Both the position numbers and the translations under genes were made by a program. From contig NZ_JAFDVD010000014.1 of the NCBI RefSeq assembly GCF_016887965.1, forward strand, positions 1 through 64,000: DNA of 64,000 nucleotides. Direction: 5' to 3'. Below, piece by piece: positions 41,655 to 49,913 of this stretch (within the stretch, counting starts at the first letter, position 1; every line of letters begins with the position of its first letter). Under the pieces are notes generated by a model. That model worked only from the letters and a program-made list of their open reading frames with translations, was not told the DNA's origin and searched no databases. Source of the stretch: Phycicoccus sonneratiae. GTDB taxonomy: Bacteria; Actinomycetota; Actinomycetes; Actinomycetales; Dermatophilaceae.

Positions 41655-42536
41655 TCAGGAGGTGCTGGAGAAGCGGGCGACCTGTTCGGTCATCGTCCGC
41701 AGCTGGTAGCGGGCCATCTCGTCGGCGTTCTCGTCCTCGGCGAAGACCGAGTTGCACATCACCGTGCCGGGCCGGTCGTAGAAGCCGATCTCGGCGAGCC
41801 CGCCGAAGAAGTCGTCCCAGTCGAGGTCGCCGGCTCCGATCCGCAGGTGCTGGTGCACGCGCGCGGTGTTGCCCGGAGGGTTGGAGATGTAGCGCAGGCC
41901 GTGCGAGCGGTGGTGGTCCATCGTGTCGGCGACGTGGACGAGGCGGATGAGGTCGCCGGCGGCGCGCATGATCTCGCGCATCGGGTGCCCCATGTGGAAG
42001 GTGTGGCAGGCGACGTAGACCATCCCGACGTTGGGGGAGTTCAGGCCCCGGATCATCCGGACCGCCTCGAGCCCGTCCTCGACGAAGTCGTCGGGGTGCG
42101 GGTCGATGAGCACGTCGATGCCCTCGCGCTCGATGATCGGCAGCAGTTCCTCCATCGAGCGGTGGAAGGCGGCCTCGGACTCCTCCGCCCGCTCGGGCCG
42201 GCCGGAGAACTCGGTGCCGATGACCCGCACGTCGAGGTCGACGGCGATCTGGATGATCCGCTGCCAGTTGCGCACGGCGGCCTCGCGGGCCCACTCGTCG
42301 GGGCTCGACCACCGCTGCACGGGCAGGAGGGAGGCGATGCCGACCCCGGCGCCGTCGCAGGCCCTCTTGAGCGACCGGACGAGGGCGTCGTCGGCCTTGG
42401 GGTGGCGGAAGAACGGGACGAGGTCGACGTGCGGCGTCAGCTGGATGTGCTCGTAGCCCAGGTCGGCGACGACGCGCGGGAAGTCGAGCAGCGCGTGGTC
42501 GTGGTGGAAGGGCGTGGGGTCCTGGGCGATCTTCAC
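41655..42536 (-). CDS. Sugar phosphate isomerase/epimerase, IolH-like
   Basis: 293 residues, TIM barrel. MKIAQDPTPFHHDHALLDF at the N-terminus resembles IolH proteins of Firmicutes. Metal strands IDPHPDDFVE, YVACHTFHMGHP and VHVADTMDHH are present. Its exact step is unproven; it starts the minus-strand operon leading to iolD. Upstream lies operator site 3. ATG 42536 has CGGGAGGAC nearby. Confidence 0.78.
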   Translation of the reverse strand: MKIAQDPTPFHHDHALLDFPRVVADLGYEHIQLTPHVDLVPFFRHPKADDALVRSLKRACDGAGVGIASLLPVQRWSSPDEWAREAAVRNWQRIIQIAVDLDVRVIGTEFSGRPERAEESEAAFHRSMEELLPIIEREGIDVLIDPHPDDFVEDGLEAVRMIRGLNSPNVGMVYVACHTFHMGHPMREIMRAAGDLIRLVHVADTMDHHRSHGLRYISNPPGNTARVHQHLRIGAGDLDWDDFFGGLAEIGFYDRPGTVMCNSVFAEDENADEMARYQLRTMTEQVARFSSTS

Positions 42537-42582
42537 GTCGGGGTCCTCCCGGGCCCATCGGAGCGGGCGCCATCACATGGCC

Positions 42583-42598
42583 TAATGTCAGAACATTA
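42583..42598. promoter_or_regulatory. iol operator site 3
   Basis: CTAATGT and ACATTAG form a perfect 7-bp inverted repeat with a 4-nt spacer (42582-42599). This is the most symmetrical of the four sites and lies 47 bases before the IolH-like start. Confidence 0.7.
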
Positions 42599-42633
42599 GC
42601 ACTCTAACGTCCTGCGGACCCCTGCGGAACCCC

Positions 42634-43371
42634 TCAGCGGTCGTGGACGGTGACGTCGAAGGCGTACTGGTCGTAGCGGTAGCAGTGGTCGCCGTACTCG
42701 ACCGCCTCGCCCTTGGCCGAGTAGGCGCGGCGGCTCATCGTGAGGAGCGGGTCGCCGGCGGCCAGGCCGAGCAGCTTGCGCTCACGTGCGGTGGGCCGCC
42801 GGGCACCGATGGTCTGGTGCGCGATGACCGGGTGGGCACCCCGGGAGCGGAGGACGGCGTAGAGGCTGGCGTCGGCGAGGTCGCCCTCGGTGAGGTCGGC
42901 GAACTGCGGCGGGAGCCAGTTGTGCATGAGGGCGGCCGGCACGTCGTCGACCGACCGGAGCCGCACGAGCGACACGAGGGGGGTGTCGGCGGGCAGGCCG
43001 AGGGCCTCGGAGGCGACGGCGTCGACGACGTCGGTGTCGAGGGAGACCACGGTCGTCCGTGGCTTCTGTCCCTTGCGGACCATGTCGTCGTAGAGGCTGG
43101 TCAGCTCGTCGCGCCGGTGGATGACCTGGCTGGCCACGGTCGTCCCGACCCCGCGACGGCGGACGAGCAGCCCGCGGCCCACGAGCTCGGCGATGGCCCG
43201 CCGTACCGTGGGCCGCGAGAGCTCGAGGCGGTCGGCGAGGGCCAGCTCGTTCTCGAACGGGTCGCCGGGCTTGAGCCGGCCGCTGTCGATGGCCGCGGTG
43301 AGCTGCTCGGCGAGCTGGTGGTAGAGCGGGACCGGGCTGGCGCGGTCGATGGTGACGGCGATCTCGGGCAT
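42634..43371 (-). CDS. GntR-family regulator (HutC/UTRA type), probable iol repressor
   Basis: 245 residues. N-terminal winged helix (VPLYHQLAEQLTAAIDSGRLKPGDPF; LSRPTVRRAIAELVGRGLLVRRRGVGT) and a C-terminal UTRA effector domain (SLYAVLRSRGAHPVIAHQTIGA; GDPLLTMSRRAYSAKGEAVEYGDHCYR). It is encoded amid the iol operons and has operator-like sites in front of each. The inositol-derived effector is not known. ATG 43371; a longer frame runs to 43506 but crosses the operator at 43415, so it is not used. Confidence 0.88.
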   Translation of the reverse strand: MPEIAVTIDRASPVPLYHQLAEQLTAAIDSGRLKPGDPFENELALADRLELSRPTVRRAIAELVGRGLLVRRRGVGTTVASQVIHRRDELTSLYDDMVRKGQKPRTTVVSLDTDVVDAVASEALGLPADTPLVSLVRLRSVDDVPAALMHNWLPPQFADLTEGDLADASLYAVLRSRGAHPVIAHQTIGARRPTARERKLLGLAAGDPLLTMSRRAYSAKGEAVEYGDHCYRYDQYAFDVTVHDR

Positions 43372-43392
43372 GGCGGCAGTGTACGGGCGAGG

Positions 43393-43437
43393 TTGACAAC
43401 GAGTCCGCTCTTGCAAATGTCCTAACAAATGTTGACA
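43393..43437 (+). promoter_or_regulatory. iol operator site 4 and promoter of the iolC operon
   Basis: AAATGTCCTAACAAAT (43415-43430) matches the operator core. TTGACA (43393-43398) with a 16-17 nt spacer places a -10 inside the operator, so a bound repressor would block initiation. A second TTGACA follows at 43432. Confidence 0.65.
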
Positions 43438-43498
43438 CGAGCCCGGGACGTTTGGCAGCCTTGTCGCCAGACACCCCCACCGACCGCGAGGAGGAACC

Positions 43499-44455
43499 GT
43501 GCCCAACCGGTTCTTCGACGTCCTCGCGATCGGGCGGGTCGGCGTCGACCTCTACCCGATGCAGACCGGCGTCGGCCTCGAGGACGTCGAGACCTTCGGC
43601 AAGTTCCTCGGCGGCAGCGCCGGCAACGTCGCGGTCGCGGTGGCCCGGCTGGGGCACAGCGCCGCGCTCGTCAGCCGCACCGGCAACGACCCCTTCGGGT
43701 GCTTCGTCACCCGCACCCTCGCCGAGCTCGGCGTCGACCCGGTCTACGTGACGACCGACCCGTCGCTGCCCACCCCGGTCACCTTCTGCGAGATCTTCCC
43801 GCCCGACCACTTCCCGCTCTACTTCTACCGCTACCCCCAGGCCCCCGACCTGCGGGTGACGCCCGAGGAGATCGCCCCGGTCGCCGCCCGCGAGAGCCGG
43901 CTCTTCTGGACGACCCTCACCGGCCTGTCCGCCGAACCGAGCCGCACCGCCCACGCCACCGCCTGGGCCCTGCGCGGCCGGCGCTCGCACACGGTCGTCG
44001 ACCTCGACTTCCGCCCGCAGTTCTGGCGCGCCGAGGGCGAGGCCACCCGGGCCGCCGCCGAGGCCCTCGAGGCGAGCACCGTCGCCATCGGCAACCTCGA
44101 GGAGTGCCGCGTCGCCGTCGGCACCGACGACCCCGAGGACGCCGCGAAGGCTCTCCTCGACCGCGGGGTCGAGCTCGCCGTCGTCAAGCAGGGCCCCAAG
44201 GGCGTGCTCGCCGTCTCGGCCGCGGGCGAGCGGGTCGAGGTGCCCCCGGTCCCCGTCGAGGTGGCCAACGGCCTCGGTGCCGGGGACGCCTTCGGCGGAG
44301 CCTTCTGCCACGGCCTGCTCGAGGGCTGGGACCTCGAGCGCACCCTCCGCTTCGCGAACAGCGCGGGCGCGATCGTCGCCTCCCGCCTCGAGTGCTCGAC
44401 GGCGATGCCCGAGGAGCACGAGGTGCTGGCCCTCATGGACGGGAGCGCGACGTGA
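43499..44455 (+). CDS. iolC: 5-dehydro-2-deoxygluconokinase
   Basis: 318 residues, PfkB/ribokinase fold. N-terminal GGSAGNVAVAVARLG and C-terminal VEVANGLGAGDAFGGAFCHGLL (catalytic Asp in GAGDAF) are the two PfkB signatures. It phosphorylates 5-dehydro-2-deoxy-D-gluconate. GTG 43499 with GAGGAGG upstream. First gene of a tight plus-strand operon: iolC, aldolase, iolB, iolG-like, iolA. Confidence 0.93.
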   Translation: MPNRFFDVLAIGRVGVDLYPMQTGVGLEDVETFGKFLGGSAGNVAVAVARLGHSAALVSRTGNDPFGCFVTRTLAELGVDPVYVTTDPSLPTPVTFCEIFPPDHFPLYFYRYPQAPDLRVTPEEIAPVAARESRLFWTTLTGLSAEPSRTAHATAWALRGRRSHTVVDLDFRPQFWRAEGEATRAAAEALEASTVAIGNLEECRVAVGTDDPEDAAKALLDRGVELAVVKQGPKGVLAVSAAGERVEVPPVPVEVANGLGAGDAFGGAFCHGLLEGWDLERTLRFANSAGAIVASRLECSTAMPEEHEVLALMDGSAT

Positions 44456-45342
44456 GCTCCCTCGACACCGCGGCACTCACGGCCCGCCGTGTCGCCGACC
44501 CCGGGGCGGTCGCCGCCGCCTGGGCCGGCCGGCGCCGTCGGTCGGCGCTGAGCGACGACGGCCGGCTGCTGCTCGTGGCCGCCGACCACCCGGCCCGCGG
44601 CGCGCTCGCGGTCCGCTCCGACGCCACGGCGATGGCCTCGCGCCCGGCACTCCTCGAGCGGCTGGCGACCGCCCTCGAGCGGCCCGGCGTCGACGGCGTC
44701 CTCGGCACCCCCGACGTGCTCGAGGACCTCCTGCTCGCCGGCCTGCTCGACGGCAAGGTCGCCATCGGCTCGATGAACCGGGGCGGCCTCCAGGGGGCGG
44801 TCTTCGAGCTCGACGACCGGTTCACCGCCTACGACGCCGACACCCTCGCCGCGAACGGCCTCGAGGGCGGCAAGATGCTCACCCGGGTCGCCCTCGACGA
44901 CCCGGGCACGGCGCCGACGCTGGAGGCGAGCGGCCGGGCCGTCACCGAGCTCGCCCGGCACGGGCTGATGGCGATGGTCGAGCCGTTCCTCACGGTGCGC
45001 CGCACGCCGACCCGCGTCGAGAACCTCCTCGACCCCGACTCGGTCATCTCCTCGATCCACGTCGCCTCCGGGCTCGGGGCCACGAGCGCCCACACCTGGC
45101 TCAAGCTCCCGGTCGTCGAGGAGATGGACCGCGTCCTCGACGCCACGACGCTGCCCTGCCTCCTCCTCGGCGGCGACCCCACCGGCGAGCCGGCCGACAC
45201 CTACGCCCTCTGGGGCAAGGCGCTGGCCCACCCGTCGGCGGCCGGTCTCGTCGTCGGCCGGGCCCTGCTCTTCCCGCCCGACGGCGACGTCGCGTCCGCC
45301 GTCGACGTCGCCGCCGACCTCGTCCACGGAGGCTCCCGATGA
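44452..45342 (+). CDS. Class I aldolase (DeoC/LacD family), IolJ-like step
   Basis: 296 residues. Start GTG overlaps the iolC stop by 4 bases (GTGA). The barrel pattern with VAADHPARG near the start, KLPVVEE (candidate Schiff-base Lys) and a late VVGRALLFP fits DeoC/LacD-like class I aldolases. In actinomycete iol operons this gene type takes the place of class II IolJ and is expected to cleave 2-deoxy-5-keto-D-gluconate 6-phosphate. That assignment is an inference from position. Confidence 0.75.
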   Translation: MSSLDTAALTARRVADPGAVAAAWAGRRRRSALSDDGRLLLVAADHPARGALAVRSDATAMASRPALLERLATALERPGVDGVLGTPDVLEDLLLAGLLDGKVAIGSMNRGGLQGAVFELDDRFTAYDADTLAANGLEGGKMLTRVALDDPGTAPTLEASGRAVTELARHGLMAMVEPFLTVRRTPTRVENLLDPDSVISSIHVASGLGATSAHTWLKLPVVEEMDRVLDATTLPCLLLGGDPTGEPADTYALWGKALAHPSAAGLVVGRALLFPPDGDVASAVDVAADLVHGGSR

Positions 45343-46286
45343 CCTCGCCCACCGGTGTCGGCCTCGACAACCACGACTGGGTCCGGCCCTGGGGGTCCGC
45401 ACCCGAGGGGCCGTTCCAGGTCTCCGTGGCCCCGACCTCCGCCACGCCGGCGCCCGGCTGGCAGCACACGACCCTGCGGGTCGCCGCGTGCGACGCCGAC
45501 GCCGTCGTCGAGCACGCGTCCGGTGAGGAGGAGACGCTCGTCGTGCCCCTCGAGGGGTCGTGGCGGGTCGAGGTCACCGACGCCGACGGCACCGTCCACA
45601 CCGCCGAGCTGCCCGGCCGGGCCACGGTCTTCGACGGGCCCACCGACGTCGTCTACGCCGGGCGGGGCTCCAGCCTGCGCGTCACGAACACGACGGGCGG
45701 GGCGGGTCGCGTCGCGTTGTGCGGAGCCCCCGCGACGAAGTCCGAGGCGCCGAAACCGTTCCGGCACATCGAGGCCCGTGACGTGCCCGTCGAGCTGCGG
45801 GGCGCCGGGCGAGCGAGCCGCGAGGTCCGGAACATGGGGCTGCCCGACGTGCTCGACGCCGACTCCTTCCTCGTCTGCGAGGTGATCACCCCGGCCGGCA
45901 ACTGGAGCTCCTGGCCGCCGCACAAGCACGACGAGGAGCGCCCCGGGGTCGAGACCGAGCTCGAGGAGATCTACTACGTCGAGACGCGGGCCACCGACGC
46001 GCGCAACACCGACCCGATGGGCTACCTCCGGGTCTACGGCTCCTCGGACGAGCGGCCGCTGGACGTCCTCTCCGAGGTGCGCACCGGCGACGTCGTCCTC
46101 GTGCCGCACGGCTGGCACGGCCCCGCCGTCGCCGCCCCCGACGCCGACCTCTACTACCTCAACGTCATGGCCGGCCCCGGCCCCGAGCGGGCCTGGCGGA
46201 TCTGCGACGACCCCGCGCACGCCTGGGTCCGCGACTCCTGGGCCGACGAACCGGTCGACCCCCGCCTCACGAAGGGACAGCAGTGA
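45339..46286 (+). CDS. iolB: 5-deoxy-glucuronate isomerase
   Basis: 315 residues, two cupin domains. WPPHKHDEER gives metal-binding His/Glu and ELEEIYYVE the next ligand; VLVPHGWHGPAVAAP supplies a later His. IolB makes 5-dehydro-2-deoxygluconate, the IolC substrate. ATG 45339 overlaps the aldolase stop by 4 bases (ATGA). Confidence 0.93.
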   Translation: MTSPTGVGLDNHDWVRPWGSAPEGPFQVSVAPTSATPAPGWQHTTLRVAACDADAVVEHASGEEETLVVPLEGSWRVEVTDADGTVHTAELPGRATVFDGPTDVVYAGRGSSLRVTNTTGGAGRVALCGAPATKSEAPKPFRHIEARDVPVELRGAGRASREVRNMGLPDVLDADSFLVCEVITPAGNWSSWPPHKHDEERPGVETELEEIYYVETRATDARNTDPMGYLRVYGSSDERPLDVLSEVRTGDVVLVPHGWHGPAVAAPDADLYYLNVMAGPGPERAWRICDDPAHAWVRDSWADEPVDPRLTKGQQ

Positions 46287-47308
46287 CCATGCGCATCGGA
46301 CTCGCGGGCACCGGCCGGATCGGCGCCTTCCACGCGAAGACGCTCTCGACCCTGCCGGGCGTCGACGAGGTCGTCGTCGCCGACCTCGACACCACGCTCG
46401 CCGACCGGGTCGCGACCGAGCTCGGCATCGTCAGCGCGCCCTCCATCGACGCCCTGCTCGGGTCGGGCCTCGACGCCTTCGTCATCACCGCCGGCACCGC
46501 CGCCCACGCCGACCTCATCGAGGCGGCCGTCGCGCGCGACATCCCGACCTTCTGCGAGAAGCCGGTCGCCCTCGACCTCGAGCGCACCATCGCCCTCGCC
46601 GAGCTCGAGGCCCGCAGCGAGGTGCCGGTGCACATCGGCTTCCAGCGGCGCTTCGACGCCGGCTACCGGCGGGTGCAGGCGGCCGTCGCCGCCGGGGAGA
46701 TCGGTTTCGTCCACACCGTGCGCGCCGCGACGATGGACCAAGCCCCGCCGCACGCGGCGTACCTGCCGACCTCGGGCGGCCTCTTCCGCGACTGCAGCGT
46801 GCACGACTTCGACATCGTCCGGTTCGTCACCGGCCGCGAGGTGAGCCGCGTCTTCGCCGTGGGCGCCAACAAGGGCGAGCCGTTCTTCACCGAGGCCGGC
46901 GACGTCGACACCGCGGCGGCCACCCTCGTCCTCGACGACGACACGCTCGTCTCGGTCACCGCGACCCGTTACAACGGGGCCGGCCACGACGTGCGGATGG
47001 AGGTGCACGGCTCGCAGGGCACCCTCGGGGTCGGGCACGACACGACGCTGGCGATCACCTCGGCCGAGGAGGGCGTCGACTGGCCGCCCGGACCGCGGCA
47101 CTGGTCGTTCATGGAGCGGTTCCTGCCCGCGTACGTCGCCGAGCTCACCGCCTTCGCGGACGTCGCCCGGGGTGCCGCCCCCAGCCCCTGCACCGTCGCC
47201 GACGCGCTCCAGGCCTTCCGCACCGCCGAGGCGTGCGCCCGCTCGATGACCACGGGGCAGCCGGTCGACCTCGCCGACGTCCCTGGGCTGCTCGCCATCG
47301 CCCACTGA
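46283..47308 (+). CDS. iolG: myo-inositol 2-dehydrogenase
   Basis: 341 residues. GLAGTGRIGAFHAKTL (nucleotide-binding), FCEKPVALD (EKP signature) and [13 protein letters not shown] (IolG C-terminal domain), then DCSVHDFDIVRFV with catalytic His. Oxidises myo-inositol to 2-keto-inositol. GTG 46283 overlaps the iolB stop; ATG 46289 is an alternative. Paired with the paralogue at 34906. Confidence 0.93.
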   Translation: MTMRIGLAGTGRIGAFHAKTLSTLPGVDEVVVADLDTTLADRVATELGIVSAPSIDALLGSGLDAFVITAGTAAHADLIEAAVARDIPTFCEKPVALDLERTIALAELEARSEVPVHIGFQRRFDAGYRRVQAAVAAGEIGFVHTVRAATMDQAPPHAAYLPTSGGLFRDCSVHDFDIVRFVTGREVSRVFAVGANKGEPFFTEAGDVDTAAATLVLDDDTLVSVTATRYNGAGHDVRMEVHGSQGTLGVGHDTTLAITSAEEGVDWPPGPRHWSFMERFLPAYVAELTAFADVARGAAPSPCTVADALQAFRTAEACARSMTTGQPVDLADVPGLLAIAH

Positions 47309-47405
47309 TCGAGACGGCGCGATGCCGTCGAACCTGCTGCATCCGTCGGTCACCGTCGACCTGACACACTGAATCCACCACCTCCACGGACAAGGACCGA
47401 TACCC

Positions 47406-48911
47406 GTGAGCACGACCCCCACCCGCATCACCCACCTCCTCGCCGGCGTCCCGTGGGAGGGCACCGCCGAGCGCACGAGCCCCGTCCACAACCCGGCGAC
47501 GGGCGAGCAGACCGGCGTGCTCGACCTGGCCTCGGCGGACCTCGTCGGCGAGGTCGTCGCCACGGCCAAGCAGGCCTGGACCGAGGAGTGGGGCAACGTC
47601 TCGCTCACCAAGCGCACCCAGGTCCTCTTCAAGTTCCGCCAGCTGCTCGACGAGCGCAAGGAGGACATCGCCGCGCTCATCACCGCCGAGCACGGCAAGG
47701 TCCTCTCCGACGCCGTCGGCGAGGTGACCCGCGGCCTCGAGGTCGCCGAGTTCGCCTGCGGCATCCCACACCTCATGAAGGGCGGCTTCACCGAGAACGC
47801 CTCGACCAAGGTCGACGTGTACTCCATCCGGCAGAGCCTCGGCGTCGTCGCGGTCATCAGCCCGTTCAACTTCCCGGCCATGGTGCCGCTGTGGTTCGTT
47901 CCGGTCGCCATCGCCTGCGGCAACGCGGTCGTCATCAAGCCGTCCGAGAAGGACCCGTCGGCCGTCAACGCGGTCGCCGCCCTGTGGAAGGAGGCCGGCC
48001 TGCCCGACGGCGTGCTCAACGTCGTCCACGGCGACAAGGAGGCGGTCGACGCCCTCCTCACCCACCCGGACGTCAAGGCCGTCTCGTTCGTCGGCTCGAC
48101 GCCCATCGCGAAGTACGTCTACGAGACCGGTACCGCGCACGGCAAGCGGGTCCAGGCCCTCGGCGGCGCGAAGAACCACATGCTCGTGCTGCCCGACGCC
48201 GACCTCGACCTCGCCGCCGACGCCGCCGTCAACGCCGGGTTCGGCTCGGCCGGCGAGCGCTGCATGGCGATATCGGCCCTGCTCGCCGTCGACACCATCG
48301 CCGACGAGCTCGTGCAGAAGATCCAGGACCGGGTCGGCAAGCTCGTCACCGGCGACGGCACCCGCGGCTGCGACATGGGCCCGCTCGTCACCGCACAGCA
48401 CCGCGACAAGGTCACCTCGTACCTCGACGCCGGCACCGAGGCGGGCGCGACGCTCGTCATCGACGGCCGTGAGGGCGACGTCGACGCCGACGGCGAGGGC
48501 TACTTCCTCAAGCCGACGCTCTTCGACAACGTCACCCCGGAGATGTCGGTGTACCAGGACGAGATCTTCGGCCCGGTGCTCTCGGTCGTCCGGGTCAAGA
48601 CCTACGACGAGGGCCTCAAGCTCATCAACGACAACCCGTACGGCAACGGCACGGCGATCTTCACCAACGACGGCGGTGCCGCCCGGCGCTTCCAGAACGA
48701 GGTCGAGGTCGGGATGGTCGGGGTCAACGTGCCGATCCCCGTGCCGATGGCGTACTACTCGTTCGGCGGCTGGAAGAACAGCCTCTTCGGCGACACCCAC
48801 GCCCACGGCATGGAGGGCGTGCACTTCTTCACCCGCGGCAAGGTCGTCACCTCGCGCTGGCTCGACCCGAGCCACGGCGGCATCGAGCTCGGCTTCCCGC
48901 AGAACGCCTGA
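47406..48911 (+). CDS. iolA: CoA-acylating methylmalonate-semialdehyde dehydrogenase
   Basis: 501 residues, ALDH fold. Converts malonate semialdehyde to acetyl-CoA at the end of inositol breakdown. Catalytic Cys in AGFGSAGERCMAISAL, cofactor-site Lys in NAVVIKPSEKDPS, and SVVAVI-type Rossmann parts are all present. GTG 47406 with AAGGACC upstream. Lies 97 bases after iolG, with only a weak 6-bp hairpin (47313-47329) in between, so it may have a second promoter. Confidence 0.94.
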   Translation: MSTTPTRITHLLAGVPWEGTAERTSPVHNPATGEQTGVLDLASADLVGEVVATAKQAWTEEWGNVSLTKRTQVLFKFRQLLDERKEDIAALITAEHGKVLSDAVGEVTRGLEVAEFACGIPHLMKGGFTENASTKVDVYSIRQSLGVVAVISPFNFPAMVPLWFVPVAIACGNAVVIKPSEKDPSAVNAVAALWKEAGLPDGVLNVVHGDKEAVDALLTHPDVKAVSFVGSTPIAKYVYETGTAHGKRVQALGGAKNHMLVLPDADLDLAADAAVNAGFGSAGERCMAISALLAVDTIADELVQKIQDRVGKLVTGDGTRGCDMGPLVTAQHRDKVTSYLDAGTEAGATLVIDGREGDVDADGEGYFLKPTLFDNVTPEMSVYQDEIFGPVLSVVRVKTYDEGLKLINDNPYGNGTAIFTNDGGAARRFQNEVEVGMVGVNVPIPVPMAYYSFGGWKNSLFGDTHAHGMEGVHFFTRGKVVTSRWLDPSHGGIELGFPQNA

Positions 48912-48947
48912 CCCCGCGCCTCTCCCCGACTTCGTGGGGCAGCGTCC

Positions 48948-49100
48948 GGGCCCCCCCCCCCCCCCGGCGGGGGGGGGGGGGGGGGCGCCCCCCCCCCCCC
49001 GGGGCCGGGGCGGGGGGGGGGGGGGGGGGGGGGGGCCGACCCCCCCGGGGGGGGGGGGGGGGGGGGGCGGGGCCCCCGGGGGGCCCCCCCCCCCCCGCGG
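48948..49100. other. G/C homopolymer tract (suspected sequence artefact)
   Basis: 153 bases made almost entirely of C or G runs (longest over 20), with a single A (about 49039). It lies between convergent iolA and the ABC permease, where a strong terminator is expected. The nearest normal sequence, CCCCGACTTC at 48923-48932, matches the start of repeat family B, so this may be an unreadable copy of that repeat or its hairpin. Confidence 0.6.
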
Positions 49101-49103
49101 CCG

Positions 49104-49913
49104 TCAGGCGATCTCCTTCGTGAGCACCCGCCAGGTCCCGACACCGAGCGGCACCCCGATCCACACGAGGGCCGCGGTCGCGAGGTGGGCCCAGTCCTGC
49201 CCGGCCATCGTGCCCTCGGTGAGGGGCTCGGTGACGAGCGACAGGTCGAGCCACGCCGCCACCTTCTCGAAGCCGTCGACGAGCGAGGTGACGATGCTGA
49301 ACACCGTCGGCAGCAGGAGCGAGGCGACGATGGCCACCGGCGTGTTGAGGAACACGAGGCCGAAGGCGACGCCCTGGACGAGGTAGATCGTCAGGGCGAG
49401 CACGAGCCCGAGCGCGGTCGCCGCGGGCACCTCCCACGCGGTCGGCAGGTCCCGGGCCCCGGACCCGACGAGGTGCGCGAGGGCTACGGCGAGCGCCGCC
49501 GCCGCGACGACCCCGAGCCCGAGCACCACGGCGGCGACGAGCTTGGCGAGCACCACCCGGCCGCGGTGCGGCTCGAGGGCGAAGGTGACCAGGCCGGTGC
49601 GCTGGCTCCACTCGGCCGTCGCGGTCATGATGCCGAGGATGGGCAGGAGCATGACGAGCGGCAGCGTCGCGATGCCGAGCAGCCCGGCGTACGTCGCGTC
49701 GGCGGCCTCGCCCCAGACGAGGAAGGCCACGACCGCGACGACGGCGATGCCCGCCGTGACGATGCCGAGCCAGCGGCCCGCCCGGGTGTCGAGGAGCTTG
49801 CGCAGCTCGACCCGGAGGAGGCGGCCGAACGGGACGCCGGGGCGGCCGTCGGTGCGGGGCGCGGCAGGTGCGGGGTTCTCCGCGCGGGACGGGGTGCGGG
49901 TCGCGGTGCTCAC
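49104..49913 (-). CDS. ABC transporter permease (ABC-2 type)
   Basis: 269 residues with about six hydrophobic helices (VVAVVAFLVWG; LPLVMLLPILGIMTATAEWSQRTGLVTFALEPHR). The Glu-containing EPHR loop after helix 2 is common in ABC-2 permeases that export antibiotics or lipids. GTG 49913 overlaps the ATPase stop by 4 bases. Divergent two-component genes suggest a drug- or stress-responsive export module. Confidence 0.84.
   Translation of the reverse strand: MSTATRTPSRAENPAPAAPRTDGRPGVPFGRLLRVELRKLLDTRAGRWLGIVTAGIAVVAVVAFLVWGEAADATYAGLLGIATLPLVMLLPILGIMTATAEWSQRTGLVTFALEPHRGRVVLAKLVAAVVLGLGVVAAAALAVALAHLVGSGARDLPTAWEVPAATALGLVLALTIYLVQGVAFGLVFLNTPVAIVASLLLPTVFSIVTSLVDGFEKVAAWLDLSLVTEPLTEGTMAGQDWAHLATAALVWIGVPLGVGTWRVLTKEIA

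Noticed and set aside
43372-43506. N-terminal extension of the GntR gene up to 43506
   Set aside because: The extension would be translated across operator site 4 and the iolC promoter, and the normal GntR N-terminus starts at 43371.
48948-49100. Genuine G-quadruplex or recombination hotspot
   Set aside because: Runs are too long and too pure in both G and C compared with every other sequence in the window; an artefact is more likely.
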